Positions 1 through 12,247 of a stretch of DNA of 64,000 nt are shown here, one piece after another. Every line of letters begins with the position of its first letter. The first letter of the stretch is position 1. The stretch is from Ilex aquifolium (Eukaryota > Streptophyta > Magnoliopsida > Aquifoliales > Aquifoliaceae): positions 9,062,551-9,126,550 of the forward strand of contig OX637391.1 in assembly GCA_951799425.1 (NCBI GenBank). Direction: 5' to 3'. The notes below the pieces were generated by a model. It saw nothing but the letters and a program-made list of their open reading frames with translations. It had not been told where the DNA came from and made no database searches. Both the position numbers and the translations under genes were made by a program.

Positions 1-1
1 G

Positions 2-3000
2 CTGTCTTTTGGAAACATGACTCTCGAGGTGAATATTTTTCATATTGCAAAATAGCCAGAAGATGATGACGAGAGCCACCATACATACATGATTGACTCA
101 CTCATGAATAAGGGAGTTTCTATAACTCATGATTTTGATCATCTTGAGTATTTTCTTGTTTATTCTGAGTTTGATTCTATCAGTGATCCATCTGATGTAG
201 TTGATATTTGTGTTATTTTTGATAGGACTCAGGACTATGGCACTCGGGCATGGCAACCGAAGTTTGAGGAGTTACCTGAGAAGGGTGAAAAACAAATTCC
301 TTCAAGTGTGGAAGCACCCAAAGTTGAATTGAAGCCTCTGCCTAAGGGTTTAAAGCATGCTTTCCTTGGTCCAGGTGATATTTTTCCTGTTATTATCTCA
401 TCTGAATTGTCTGAGTCTCAAGGTGAGAAATTAATTCGGACCCTAAGTGAGCATAAGTCAGCCTTAGGTTGGAACATTGCTGATATAAAAGGTGTTAGTC
501 CCTTGGTCTGTTCTCATAAAATTAATTTGGAGGAAGGAACTAGCCCTCGTAGAGACCCCTAGCGTAGGCTTAATCCCACTATGAAAGAAGTGGTGAAAAA
601 TGAAGTGTTGAAACTATTAGATGCAGGAATCATATATCCTATTGCTGATAGTAAATGGGTAAGTCCTACACAGGTTGTTCCTAAAAAGTTAGGTGTTACT
701 GTGGTGAAGAATGACCTGGGAGAGTTAGTCCCTACAAAACTTGTGACTGGGTGGCGGATGTGCATTGATTACAGAAAATTGAATGCTGCCACCCGGAAAG
801 ACCATTTTCCTCTCCCTTTTATTGATCAAATTCTTGAGCGTGTGGCTGGTCATCCTTTTTATTGTTTCTCGGATGGTTATTATCAAATTGAAATTGCATT
901 AGAAGACCAGGAAAAAACCACTTTCACTTGTCCTTTTGGTACTTATGCTTTTCGTAGAATGCCATTTGGATTGTGTAATGCACCTGCTACTTTTCAACGT
1001 TACATGATGAGCATTTTTAGTGACATGGTTGAAAATTGCATGGAAGTTTTTATGGATGACTTAACTGTTTTTGGATCTTCTTTTGATGCATGCTTATTGA
1101 ATTTAGAGAGAGTGTTGACTCGTTGTGAGGAAAAAAAATTGGTTTTGAATTGGGAGAAATGCCACTTTATGGTACCTTCAGGTATTGTCTTAGGGCATAT
1201 TATTTCTTCTAACGAGATAGAGGTTGATCAATCTAAGATTGAATTAATCTCTAAGTTGCCTACACCTAGGACAGTAAAGGATGTGAGATCCTTTCTTGGT
1301 CATGCGGGCTTTTATAGGAGGTTCATACAAAATTTTTCCACCATATCTAGACCATTATGTGACCTCCTAGCTAAAGATGCCCCATTTGAGTGGACACAAG
1401 CTTGTCAAGAGGCCTTTAAAACGCTAATTGGCAAGCTTACCTCAGCACCCATAATGTAGCCACCTGACTGGACTTTACCTTTTGAGATCATGTGTGATGC
1501 TAGTGATTTTGCTATAGGTGCTGTTCTTGGACAGCGAAGGGAGGGGAAGCCTTTTGTCATTTATTATGCTAGTAGAACTCTAAATAGTGCTCAGATGAAT
1601 TACTCCACCACGGAAAAAGAGTTACTAGCTGTAGTGTTTGCTTTGGATAAGTTTCGTGCTTATTTGATTGGTTCTCCTATTATTATTTTCACAGATCATG
1701 CAGCCCTTAAGTACCTTCTTACAAAGAAGGATGCTAAGGCACGACTAATACGGTGGATTTTACTTTTGCAGGAATTTGACATCACCATCAAAGATAAGAA
1801 AGGAGTGGAGAACGTAGTGGCTGACCATCTCTCCAGGCTCACATTTAAGGATACCTCTGACCATCTGCCAATCAGGGATGATTTTTCCGATGAGCATTTA
1901 CTTTCTATTACTTCTCTACCATGGTTTGCTCATATTGTGAATTATTTGGCTGCAGGTGAGATACCGGTGGATTGAAGCGCTCAAGACAAGAGGAAGTTCA
2001 TAACTGAGGTACGTAAATTCTATTGGGATGACCCTTTTCTTTTCAAATACTGTCCTGATCAAATTTTAAGGCATTGCATCCCTGATGAGGAGATTGCAAG
2101 CGTTTTGGAATTTTGTCACTCCCAAGCTTGTGGGGGCCACTTTTCAATGAAAAAAATTGCTGCAAAAATTCTGCAGTGTGGATTTTATTGGCCCACCTTG
2201 TTTAAGGATGCAAATATTTATTGTCGCTCATGTGAAAAGTGTCAAAAGTTAGGGGCCATGTCCCGTCGTCACATGATTGCCTTAAACCCAATTTTAGTGA
2301 TTGAAATTTTTGATTGTTGGGCCATTGATTTTATGGGACCATTTCCTCCTTCTTTTGGATATCAATATATTATTGTGGCAGTAGATTATGTGTCAAAATG
2401 GGTAGAGGCAGCAGCTTGCAGGAGCAATGATAATAAGACGGTAATTAAATTTCTCAAAGAAAATGTGTTATCTCGTTTTGGTATACCATGTGCTATTATT
2501 AGTGATCAGGGTACGCATTTTTGCAACCGTTCTTTTGAAGCTCTGATGAAAAAATATGGGGTGGTACATAAGATCTCTACTGCCTACCACCCTCAGACAA
2601 GTGGACAGGTAGAACTTGCAAATAGGGAAATTAAGCAAATTTTAGAAAAAACGGTCAACCCGGATAGCAAAGATTGGTCTTTGAGACTAGTTGATGCGCT
2701 TTGGGCCTACCGTACAGCTTTCAAAACTCATTTAGGCATGTCACCTTATAGACTTGTTTTTGGAAAGCCTTGTCATTTACCTGTGGAGCTCGAGCATCGA
2801 GCCTATTGGGCCATCAAGCAATTCAATTTTGACATGGGAGAAGCAGGTAAGCTTAGAAAGTTTTAGTTGACCGAGTTAGAGGAGTTGAGAAATGATGCTT
2901 ATGAGAACTCTAAAATCTATAAGGCTAAAATGAAAGCGTTTTATGATAAAAATATTTTGAGAAAAACGTTTAAGCCTAATGATCGAGTGTTCTTATATGA

Positions 3001-3214
3001 TTCTAGACTCCATAAGCACCCTGGAAAACTTAGGTCTAGGTGGACTGGCCCTTTTGTAGTGAAGAATGTTTTTGCACATGGGGCAGTGGAAATAGAGAAT
3101 CCTAAGGATGGTCGGATCTTTAAAGTAAATGGTCAACGCCTTAAAGTATTAATTGATAGACAAGTTCCGAACGTGGAAGACATTCTGCTTGAGGATCCGG
3201 TCTATCAACCTTGA
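2..3214 (+). pseudogene. Athila-type Ty3/gypsy pol remnant (protease end, RT, RNase H, integrase)
   Basis: One reading frame runs from the window edge to 3214 and is broken by five in-frame stops: TAG at 53, 560, 1457 and 2864, TGA at 1973. There are no frameshifts. In order it holds the protease tail (LSFGNMTLE), reverse transcriptase (about 581-1300, catalytic box FMDD), RNase H (about 1480-1850, [14 protein letters not shown]), integrase zinc finger (about 2110-2250, CRSCEKC), the DDE core ([23 protein letters not shown]) and a C-terminal integrase region to 3214. Wording such as [18 protein letters not shown] and [14 protein letters not shown] is typical of the Athila lineage. The element would copy itself through an RNA intermediate, but this copy cannot make an intact polyprotein. 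The 5' LTR and gag lie outside the window. Lineage is inferred from remembered family motifs. Confidence 0.93.
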
Positions 3215-4959
3215 CCACACCACGCAGGTATGTTTTTCTTTATTTGTTTTGTTTTATTTATTTTATTTTATTTTTATTTTATTTTCCTTTTAGTTTGCTG
3301 TTGTTTTCTTTGTTTTTGTTTGCAGGTTAGTTTCATTTTGTCATTTCAGATTACCATCTTTGGTGCTTAGCGAACAACCCACGTCACTCATCAGGTGTAT
3401 TCTACCCTTTTTAGTTACTCTCCATTCAAATTTGATTCTTAAACATTGAGGACAATGTTTCATTTAAGTTGGGGGGTGGTGGTGCAAATTCAATATTTAA
3501 AATGTTTGTTGGAACTCTGTGGCACATTTTCATGTGTCAAATGTTTTTAATTTTACATCACACGTGCATCCTTTTCACATGTGTACTTATTCTCATTCAT
3601 AGCCATCTTCGTGAATTCTTCAAACCCACCATAATCATTTTTTTGCTGAAGCATTCACAGAACCCCTAATGCACTCATCCAAGCTTTGTGGTAAGATGGT
3701 GGTTTGACACATGTAGCTAGAGAACTTTTTTGCTTAAGTATTCATGTGAGTTTTGGAGAGGATTGAGAGCCTACAAATGCAGCAAATTGTGATAAGCGTT
3801 CATTGATCTGTTGAATTGGGTACTTCTTTTGAGAATATCATTACATGGTTTGTGGTAAGATGGTGGATATACTTGGGATATGACGAAGGTCAACTTAGGA
3901 TCAACGTTTGAGCCTTTCAAGCTAACCCTTTCCACCGTAGACCCCAAGTAGCCAATTTTGCGCCAATAAACACATGTAGCTTTTTCTTTTCATATGCCTA
4001 CATTATTCATACCTCTCCACATTGGAGTATAACATATACACTGATTTTCCCTACCCTTGTTACTTCCAAGTGTGTACTAGATGTGGAATTCTTTTTGAAA
4101 AAAAAAGAGAAAGAGAAAGAGAAAGAAAAGGGAAGAACATGAGTTACAAGGTGTTCAATTGAGTGAGCTTCAAAAGAAAAAAAAAAAAAAAAATACCAAG
4201 GCTGGTTAGCAATATAAAAATACTAGGGTGACATTATTGTTTACCAAATTGTTTCAAAAAAAGAAAAAAAAAAGAAGAAAAGAAGAAAAAAAAAAAAGAG
4301 AAAAAAGAAAAGAAAAGAAAAAGAGGCATTATTCGATGATTTGAAAGGTTGAAGAGTACACCAAGTGAGAAATGTGGTTATTGAGAGATTCAACAAGATT
4401 CCCTTTGTATGTACTTGGAAGTTTTTGAATCCTTTTCATTTTTTTTATATAGCCTCAAACCTAAGCCACGTTACAACCTTTTGTGTTGACCGTTCTGATC
4501 CTAAGTAAGCTTTTGGGAAAGCGTGGTGAAAGTCTCATTTGTTAATATTCCTATCATAAGATCAATGTTTGCTTGTTGCTTGTACAAAATTGCCTAATTC
4601 CCCATGAGAGTGTGTGCACACCCATTGTCAACTCCATAGAGAGAATCTTCCCACGAAACACTTTTATACCCGTGAGTTATGGAGTTGAACCTTTCGCTTG
4701 AGATGTTCTTGATGTTGCATGTGTCAGGGCTTCTGGTAAGATGGATATAGTTTGGAACACACACACACTCTGTGGATTGCTTCAGGTGGATTGCTTCAGG
4801 TGGATTGCTTGTGATGGGGTTATTGAATTCCTAAGATTGTTTTGATATGTGAATCTGGAAAGTGTGACTTGGTGGTCTTTGTGTGTGATTTTCTATGTTT
4901 TCTTTCATTGTTTTGGCATGAAAATTGATAGGGACTAGCAATGAGTAAGTTGGGGGGTG
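3215..4959 (+). other. Athila 3' non-coding region with polypurine tract
   Basis: This stretch between integrase and the 3' LTR has no convincing gene. It contains long A/G-rich runs (about 4098-4130, 4168-4190, 4255-4325) and three copies of a GGTAAGATGG motif (about 3690, 3850, 4736). The polypurine tract AAGTTGGGGGG at about 4946-4956 directly precedes the LTR and should prime plus-strand synthesis. A near-identical tract lies at about 3466-3476. No env-like ORF of useful length is visible. Confidence 0.7.
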
Positions 4960-6362
4960 TGATGAGTGCGCGAAAGTGCATTCTAAAATATCCTATTATT
5001 GGATTAAAATGCTAAAATGTGAATAGAAATAATTAGATATAATTTATATTATTGAATTTAATATCTATTCACACTGAGATATATTTGAGCATGATTTTAT
5101 AATATTTTATATCTTAAATATTGCATGATTGGTCGGTGAGAGATAATTTACAATTGAGTTTTACATTTAATATTTTGGAACTTTATTATTGAGTTTTTAT
5201 ATTTGTTTTTATTTTAATGACAGCCCATGGAGTAAAAAGGCTGAAATTGATGCTGCTATCACATGGGCCCAACACTCATAATTTTTATCGGGCTTTGTCA
5301 TTCTCAAATTACACAAAATTTGGGCTATAAGGGCTGAAGTAAAAGATTGGAACCAAGAGGGGATAAAAATGGCTTTTCTCAAAACAAAGGGAGAGGCTTT
5401 TGAAATTCTTGCTTTTTCTTTGGGCTTGGACGGCTGGGAGACAAAAATAAAAGGGTTTGACTTTTTCTTATATAAGGGGACTGGCTTTTTCTTTTGCCTT
5501 GAGCTTTTGACGGCTGGAAGAACACAGAGGGAAGGAAAGAGGCGCTGTGCTGGCTTGGGACAGACGACGAAGCAGAGGGGGAAAACAGGCCGATGACCAC
5601 CGGTTTGCTTTATTTTTTTTGGAGATTTTTGTTGTCCATTATATTTATGGGTAACTAAATTCTCAAGTAAGGCGAGGGATGAACTTGCACAATAGATGGT
5701 ATTTTATTTATTTTTAATTTATGCATTTGATTTCTAATTAGTAAGACTCTTTTGTTTTATCATTCTCAATTTATTGTTGGTGTTTTCTTCTCCGAATAGT
5801 CATAGAATTTATTCTATTTATAGATTCAGTCATGCTTTTTCTATTGAATGGATTAGTTCTTTGATTATGTTTGGATCAATTATTTATCTATATTGATTTA
5901 ATTCTTTGTTGCAATATTGCTTCTTGAGTATGTTGTCGTCGTTGGATTTTCTCAATAGTGATAATAATTTACGTATTTTCAAAGTGGTGAATGATTCTTC
6001 AAAGGGTTACATGTGGTTTGATCTTGGTTTATAAATCTATACCTTCCGGTTGAGAATTTTGGGAATTAAATTCCTAATTGAGTTATTCAATGAATTAAGA
6101 ATAATTAAAATATCAGATTTGTGCAAGGGATTCCCGTCGCTTTACTGTTTGTCAAATTTGAGTACTTTTTACGTTAGTCACGTTGTTTCACTTTAATTTG
6201 CATTTAAAATTAATCTTTATCCTCCAGTAATCATTTAATATTTTTCTTTAGTTTCTTTGTTCCTGTCTACTATTCTTTTAGTTTGTCTCTCTGTGGAATC
6301 GACACCCCAAAGCTGTGCTGCAATTACCACGTTATTCTTTGGGCGTAATCAATCCCACATCA
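4960..6362 (+). repeat. 3' LTR of the Athila-type element
   Basis: The LTR starts with TGATGAGTG immediately after the polypurine tract and ends with CCCACATCA, giving short inverted ends (TGATG/CATCA). It is 1,403 bp long, in the range known for Athila-type LTRs. The 5' LTR is outside the window, so the boundaries rest on the polypurine tract and the inverted ends and not on a two-LTR comparison. Short open frames inside (for example around 5369-5600) are not supported as genes. Confidence 0.75.
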
Positions 6363-6527
6363 AAATCCCATGAGAAAAGAGAAGCAACAGATTGCTTATA
6401 AAAGAACTAGTTATTTTACATGCTTGAAGACACAGAGTAATAAAAAAAAATAGTTAACCATAAACATATTTGTATTCACACCCAAAATCAAATTAAAAAC
6501 ATACAGAAAATAGAAAATTTAAGCACT

Positions 6528-7970
6528 GGTTATAGTGAGGGTGATTGGGTGGTAGTGATGGTGGGCAGCAATGGTGGTAGTGGAAAACGATGATGATTGT
6601 GGTGCATGGCGACGACCATGGTGGTGGTAGCCGTGGGTCGCAACGGTGATGGTTGTGGTGGGCGATGGTGATGGTGGTTGGCAGTGGTGGTGGTGGGGTG
6701 ATGACGGTGGTGGTGGTGGGCGATGACGGGTGCTTCTAGATGACAATGTGATGGGTAGTGGCGAATGATGGTTATGGTGATGGTGGGGGTGTGTGACGAT
6801 GGATAATGGTAGTGGTGGGCGATGATAGGTGGTGGTGGTTGGTGGTTATAGGTGTGGTGAGGGTGGGTGACAATGGCTGACGGTGATGGTGGGCGACGAC
6901 AGACGGTGGTGGATTGTGGTAGTGGGTGGTCGTGGACAACAGTGGTGGTGGTGGCTGACGATGGTGATGGTAGTGGTAGGGGTGGGGTGGGGGTGGTGGT
7001 GGGACAGTGGCGGTGGTGGTGGCGGTGGCGACGACGACGGTGGTGGTGGGACAGTGACAGTATTGGTGGTGGTGGTGGGGGCCGTAATAGTGGGGATGGT
7101 GGTGGAGGTGGGGTGGCGACAGTGGTGGTGGCGGAGGTGATGATGGTGGTGGTGCCTGTGGTAGTGGTGGTGGAGGTGATGGTGGTAAGGTGGCTGTAAT
7201 GGTGGTGGTGAGTTGGTGGTAGCGGTAGATAACGGTGGTAGTAATTAATGGTGGGTGGCGATATTGATGGTGGTGGTAGGGGTGGGGTGGGGGTAGAGGT
7301 GGTGTAGTGGTGATGGTGGGGGGGTGGTGGTGGTGATGGTGGCAGCGACGGTGGTGGGGTGGCGGTAAAGACGGTGCAGTGTCGATGGTGGGGTGGCGGT
7401 GGTGGTGGTAGTGGTAGTGGTGATGGTTATGGGGGATGGTGGTGCTGGTAGGGGTGATGATGGGACAGTAACGGTGTTGGTGATGGTGGGGACAGTAATA
7501 GTGGGGATGGTAGTGGTGGTGGGGTGGCAAAAGTGGTGGTGATGGGGGCGATGGTAGTGGTGGTTGTGTGGCGACAACGTTGGTGGTGGTGGTTGTGGTA
7601 GTAGTGGTGGAGGTGAGGGTAAGGTGAGGGTAGCGGTGGTGATGGATGTAGTGGTGGGGCTGGTGGTAGTGGTGATGGTGGTGGTGGAGCGGTGGGTGTG
7701 GTGGTGGTGGTAGGGTGACGACAGTGGTGGTGGCGGCGACGGTTGTGGTGGTGGTTGTTGTGGTTGAGGTGATGGTGGGGTGGCAGCGATGGGCGTTGTG
7801 GTGGTAGTGATAGTGGTGGTGATGGTTGTGGTAGTGGTGATGGAGGTGGATGGAGGTGGTGGTGGTGGTGGTAGTGGTGATGGTGGTAGTGGGGCGGTGG
7901 GTGTGGTGGTGGTGGTGGTGGTGAGATGGCGACAGTGGTGGTGGTTGTGGTAGTGGTGGTGGTGGGACGA
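6528..7970. repeat. GGT-rich imperfect minisatellite, about 1.44 kb
   Basis: The plus strand is almost only G and T with scattered A and C, built from GGT, GAT and AGT triplets in changing order. The minus strand is correspondingly CCA/ACC-rich. Any frame on the C-rich strand reads as His/Pro/Thr homopolymer-like protein, which explains the long open frames there. Because the unit order is irregular, this looks like slippage-grown triplet repeat and not coding sequence. Flanks are ordinary AT-rich DNA. The many GG pairs would allow two-tier G-quadruplexes on the plus strand. Confidence 0.9.
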
Positions 7971-8129
7971 TTTCAAACACTATTTTTTTTTTAAAAGTAC
8001 TTATGAAAAGTTATAAGTTATAAAAGAACTTTTAAAGAGTTACCCCAAATACACCATTGGGGTCTATTTTTTTTATTAAATTTCGGGTGTTAATATTAGC
8101 CGTTGGATTAACTTTAAAGTAATATTTAA

Positions 8130-8472
8130 GGGTTAATAGCACTTTTGGTCCCTAAAATATGCATTTTTTGTCAGTTTAGTCCTCAATGTATAAATTTTGT
8201 CAATTTGGTCCCTAAAGTATTCAATTGGTGTGATTTTGGTCCCCATATAGACGGATCGTTAAGTTTTTTGACGGAAGTGGCAACATGTCATTTTTTTAGA
8301 CGGTATAACGTGCTCAACATGTGATTATCTATCAAAAACTTAACGATCCATTTATGTTGGGACAAAAATGACACGAATTGAATACTTTAGGGACTAAATT
8401 GATAAAAATAATAAATTGAAGACTAAACTGACAAAAAATATATACTTTATGGACCAAAAGTACTATTAACCC
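8130..8472. mobile_element. Foldback MITE with 9-bp target duplication (MULE type)
   Basis: The two halves are inverted copies of each other: it starts GGGTTAATAGCACTTTTGG and ends CCAAAAGTACTATTAACCC. The flanking 9-mers are AATATTTAA (8121-8129) and AAAATTTAA (8473-8481), one mismatch apart. Nine-base duplications are the mark of Mutator-like elements. It has no coding capacity and would need a transposase supplied in trans. This terminal sequence is common in plant genomes. Confidence 0.85.
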
Positions 8473-8481
8473 AAAATTTAA

Positions 8482-9253
8482 AGATATATCAACCGCAAAA
8501 GACAAAAATTATTTTGTTTATCTTTTGAAATTTAAATTGTATTGTCCTTCATTATATAGATGAAAGACTAAGATGAAGATGTTTGCTTGTGAACTGGCTC
8601 GACTTAGACACTGATTCACTGGTTTTACGGTTTAACTTATCAATTCGATCTGATTGTAATAACAATATTTATAACAATATTTTTCACTGACTCCACATAC
8701 TTAAAAGCCAAGTGCGCACAGCCAAAAAGAAAGAAAAATAATATACTGAGAACCATATTTGCTGACCACTAAGTCGGTATAGATTGTGACAGCCATTGAA
8801 GAGGACAATATTTTTTGACCCTGACTTACTTTATTAAACATTGTCTAAATTTTAAATTATCGTAATTACAAAAATATAACAAATTGGATTGTTAAAGCTG
8901 TTTTTAAAGTCCTAATAATATTTACCCACGTCATAATGATTTCACAAATACCAAAATCAATCAACCAATGGGTTGACGAACAAAACAAGAATATCAAATT
9001 CAGCCGATGGGTGATTGAAAAGCACCTTGTTTTATACACATGAAATATTTGGCACCACTCTTTCCACCTCTTTGTTTTGACCGAAGTCACAGATTGGACT
9101 GACTTATTGTTATTGTCGTCATTGTTATTATTATAGTAATTTCTTTTTCTTTTACATAAGATGAATATGATATCTGTAGAGCAGCCCGACACAGGCCCTA
9201 GACAAAAATATTAGTTGTGGTCTCAATATAATATAATATAATAATATAGATAT
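8482..9253. other. Anonymous AT-rich DNA
   Basis: No gene, transposon end or strong repeat could be supported. A TA-rich microsatellite (AATATAATATAATATAATA) sits at about 9226-9250, just before the solo LTR. Confidence 0.5.
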
Positions 9254-9858
9254 TAATGGTGTGCGTTACACAATTGAGTAGAGTCGTGATTTTCAGGGTT
9301 CAGAGAATCACTGAGAACCCCGGTCAGAGCTCCTAAGCTCTTAAGGATTGAACAAATGGTTAGAGATCACAGACAAAAGGTTTATAGTGGTTCACCAACT
9401 CGGAAGATCGACTAATCCACTCTTAAAAGAGTCTGTTGCTCATGAGGAAGAATTTATTAACAAGTGGGAAAATTACATAGAGTATTTTTCTTAGACTAGA
9501 TACCCCTGTTCCATTGTGAGGGATACCCCTCTTATTTATAGTCTTCCAGGACCTTGCCTGATTCTTTGGCATGATCTTCGCCTCTTCTTTGTAATGGATG
9601 CGTCTGTTTTGTAATTATCGTGGATAGCGCTGAGGCGGTTGCGGCTCTTGCCTGAATGCAGGACCGTTGCGATTTATGCATAGCATTTTGGTGGGTACTA
9701 GCTGTCATCCTTGTTGTTCCCACGATGGTATTGTTGCCGGCCCGGGGGGGGGGAGTACCTGAGCACCTCTGGTCGTTTGTAATTAGCTGCATGACTCAAA
9801 CTTAGATGGCCAGGCTGGGGGACCGAGTTCAACCTTGGCCAAATTTTGAGTATTATCA
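9254..9858 (-). mobile_element. Solo LTR, gypsy Tat-like, 605 bp
   Basis: The segment resembles the LTRs of the large element at 43365-56581, sharing the block TATAGTGGTTCACC, a following 'taatccactc', and a minus-strand TATA region near 9530. It begins TAATGGTG and ends GTATTATCA, matching TGATGGTG/GTATCATCA there. It is flanked by GATAT (9249-9253) and GATAC (9859-9863), a 5-bp target duplication with one change. No internal region is attached, so it is a solo LTR left by LTR-LTR recombination. Its first dinucleotide is TA where TG is expected. A run of nine or more G sits at about 9743-9752. Confidence 0.8.
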
Positions 9859-9863
9859 GATAC

Positions 9864-10848
9864 GATTAAAAAAAATTCATTAATTGAAGTTTCATTTGTA
9901 GAGAAAATTATATTAAGTTTGCTATCAATTAAAAATATAGAGAAAGAGAATTAAAATTTATTAATGTAACAAAATTATTTTTCAAAGAAAGTGTTAGTAG
10001 GATTTCAAATAGTAAGCTACTCATGCTCATTCTATTTTTTTTTTTTGCTATTTTGTGTATGTTATAAAAAAATAATTAAGCAAAAACTCTGACACAAATA
10101 AAAAAGGTCTCGAATTTAAGTTAAAAAATTATAATTTATGAAAATTAGGTAATAGATAATCAATCACCCAATTTTTATTAATAGTAACAAATCAAAGTAT
10201 TGTGATGAGATAACTCATCTTTTTAGTATTTGCATAACAAAAAGTATGATTAAAAGAACAAAAGTAATAAAAAATAGTCATTTAATCGTGTTGTATCAGA
10301 ATTGACTCAACATATATTAGTTCCATTTATAATTTTATATAGTCCAATTTGTATTGTATATAGGCCATGTTTAATAGGTTTGTATAGTATTTAGTCGGAT
10401 TCGTGTTAACCCATTTATTTGGAAAACCTAAAAAGTTCATTCATTTATCACCCGAATCTAATAAGACTAAGCTCAAGCTCATTGATTTCATATCAATCTC
10501 TAACTGAATTCGCACTTCATACCCAAAATTACCTTACCTAGTTAAAATTATAAGCCCTAAAATTTTGTCTATAAGCTTTTCTAATTTTTTTAGGGGCCCT
10601 AAATATTTGTATTAATTCAAGGGCCCTAGACGACAACCTTAATCGCCTATACCTAGGGCCGGCCCTGGATATCCATCTAGAGTATTGTCTTTCATTACCA
10701 CACAACCATCTATGAAAGATCCCATTACACCGACAATTAGGTAGGCTAGCCGGCTACTATAGGCATATGTAGAAATTAGTGTGTGAGACCGCGATCATGA
10801 GTTTAAGGTCTCACTCTCTTTGTTAGCACCTTCTAACCTTTTATGAAT
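9864..10848. other. AT-rich DNA with a hAT-like terminus near 10540-10672
   Basis: Mostly featureless AT-rich sequence. The stretch about 10540-10672 ends in GGGCCGGCCCTG, a terminus typical of a common plant hAT family and similar in style to the element at 17775-18314. I could not find its partner end or an 8-bp duplication, so it is recorded only as a possible terminal remnant. Confidence 0.4.
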
Positions 10849-11029
10849 GAGTAATCCTATTTGAATTTAGAAATCCGACTTAATTTGCTGACAAAATGAT
10901 GTGCCTTCAGTGGAACCATTGAATCAACACTAAGTTCCAATGTTTGATGGAGTTTACAGTCAATCCAAAGGTCATAGTGAATTAGGTCAGCAAATTATGT
11001 CAGTAAATTATGTCCCAATAGCATTGCTC
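10849..11029. mobile_element. MULE-type MITE (TSD TTTATGAAT)
   Basis: It begins GAGTAATCCTAT and ends ATAGCATTGCTC, imperfect inverted termini. TTTATGAAT is repeated exactly at 10840-10848 and 11030-11038, giving a perfect 9-bp target duplication. Length is 181 bp and it is non-coding. It belongs to the group of short MITEs with GAGNAATGCTA-like ends found at several places in this window. Confidence 0.85.
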
Positions 11030-11043
11030 TTTATGAATATAGA

Positions 11044-11651
11044 CTTGATGATGTGACTGCTGAGGTGTACCAGCCATGTCATCAATTTGTTTCCCAAAAA
11101 AAAAAAAAACATATTTTAAAAAAAATCAGATTTTATTCTCTCCAGACCCAACCCTTCCTCTTCCCTCTTCCCTCTTCCCTCTTCCCTCTTCCCTCTTCCC
11201 TCCCTGTCACCTTCTCCCTTCCCTTTCACTAAACCAAACTTCGTTGGCCCCCTTCCAAGCCCAATAGCCTTCTTGACAACGCCACAGAGGCCAACAAGTA
11301 CAGACTTCGTTCTGTTGTTCCCGGTGACAACCACCTTGGTGTGACGAGTAGAACAGAGAGATCTTCTTCACTATCATCTGCATAGCTCTGTAAATGTGAA
11401 AAACCGCCATTTACGGAACTCTCTATTGCTTCAAGCATTTCTATTCGAAGCCGATCCAAAGGCTACGGTTTTGTGAGTGTTTATTTTTTTTGATTCATTC
11501 AATTTGGTTGAAATGATTTATAGTTTATGTGCAATGGAGAAAGTTTGAGCCTTTTATTTTAATTGATCTTGATTTTATTCATCCGGACTTTTTGAAATAC
11601 CATAGGGGTGAAACAATCAAATGACTTGGTTTCCTTTGAAAATCATGTGAA
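11044..11651 (+). repeat. Left terminal inverted repeat of the MULE
   Basis: Inverted partner of 16496-17275. It carries a pyrimidine run of repeated CCCTCTT (about 11155-11210) whose copy number differs from the AAGAGGG run in the right repeat. Short open frames within both repeats are paired mirror images and not genes. Confidence 0.85.
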
Positions 11652-12247
11652 GAACTGATTGTTGTGGCTCTTGGGTGAGGTCTTCAAGGAATTTTTGAAA
11701 TACCATAGGGTGGAACCCTAGCTGCAGCAATAAGGCTCTTGGGTGAGGTATTTGATGTTCTTTTGTGGCTTTCCTGTTATAGTTCCCTGTGAAAACTTAA
11801 TTAGACTGGTTTCTTAGCTGTGTCAAATGACTAACATGATTGAAATCGTTGTTCACTAGAACGTGTTGGGGTTGAGGTAGTTGAATGTGCTTGTGTTGTT
11901 GGGTGGCCAGAGATCAAGGTAGTTTCTGTAAATTTCCCTTTGTATTGTTTTTGTTAGATATTGCAACCTAATTTGTGCTTCTAATTAGACATACTTGGTT
12001 TCCTTGTTCTTTCTCCAGTAATGTCAATTTACAAAAGTTTACTCAAGTCATTCTTTAGATGTTTTCCAGCTTTTCACTGTCATTGTATGGCATGTAAATC
12101 CTCTCACAAGGTGATTGTGGGGCTACTGATGCATCATTGTTTGGAATAGCTTAACTGCATATTTGGCTGAAACTTAGTTGAGTATCCTTCTGCCATGCAT
12201 GGCCATTGTAAAATTAGTAAGCACAACTTCTTTCATATGCGACTTAA

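Noticed and set aside
6772..7980. 402-codon His/Pro/Thr-rich open frame on the minus strand and overlapping Gly/Val/Trp-rich frames on the plus strand
   Set aside because: All frames of the GGT-rich minisatellite are open because the triplets rarely form stops. The proteins are low-complexity and have no domain.
9187..10672. A hAT element spanning the solo LTR, from CAGGCCCTAG at 9192 to GGGCCGGCCCTG at 10672
   Set aside because: The two ends agree only partly and no 8-bp duplication was found.
11155..11210. CRISPR-like array from the repeated CCCTCTT units
   Set aside because: It is a simple tandem repeat without spacers, in a plant MULE terminal repeat.
11116..11459. Several overlapping ORFs in the MULE left terminal repeat and their mirror at 16679-16910
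   Set aside because: They are paired copies caused by the inverted repeat, lack domains, and run through the CCCTCTT repeat.
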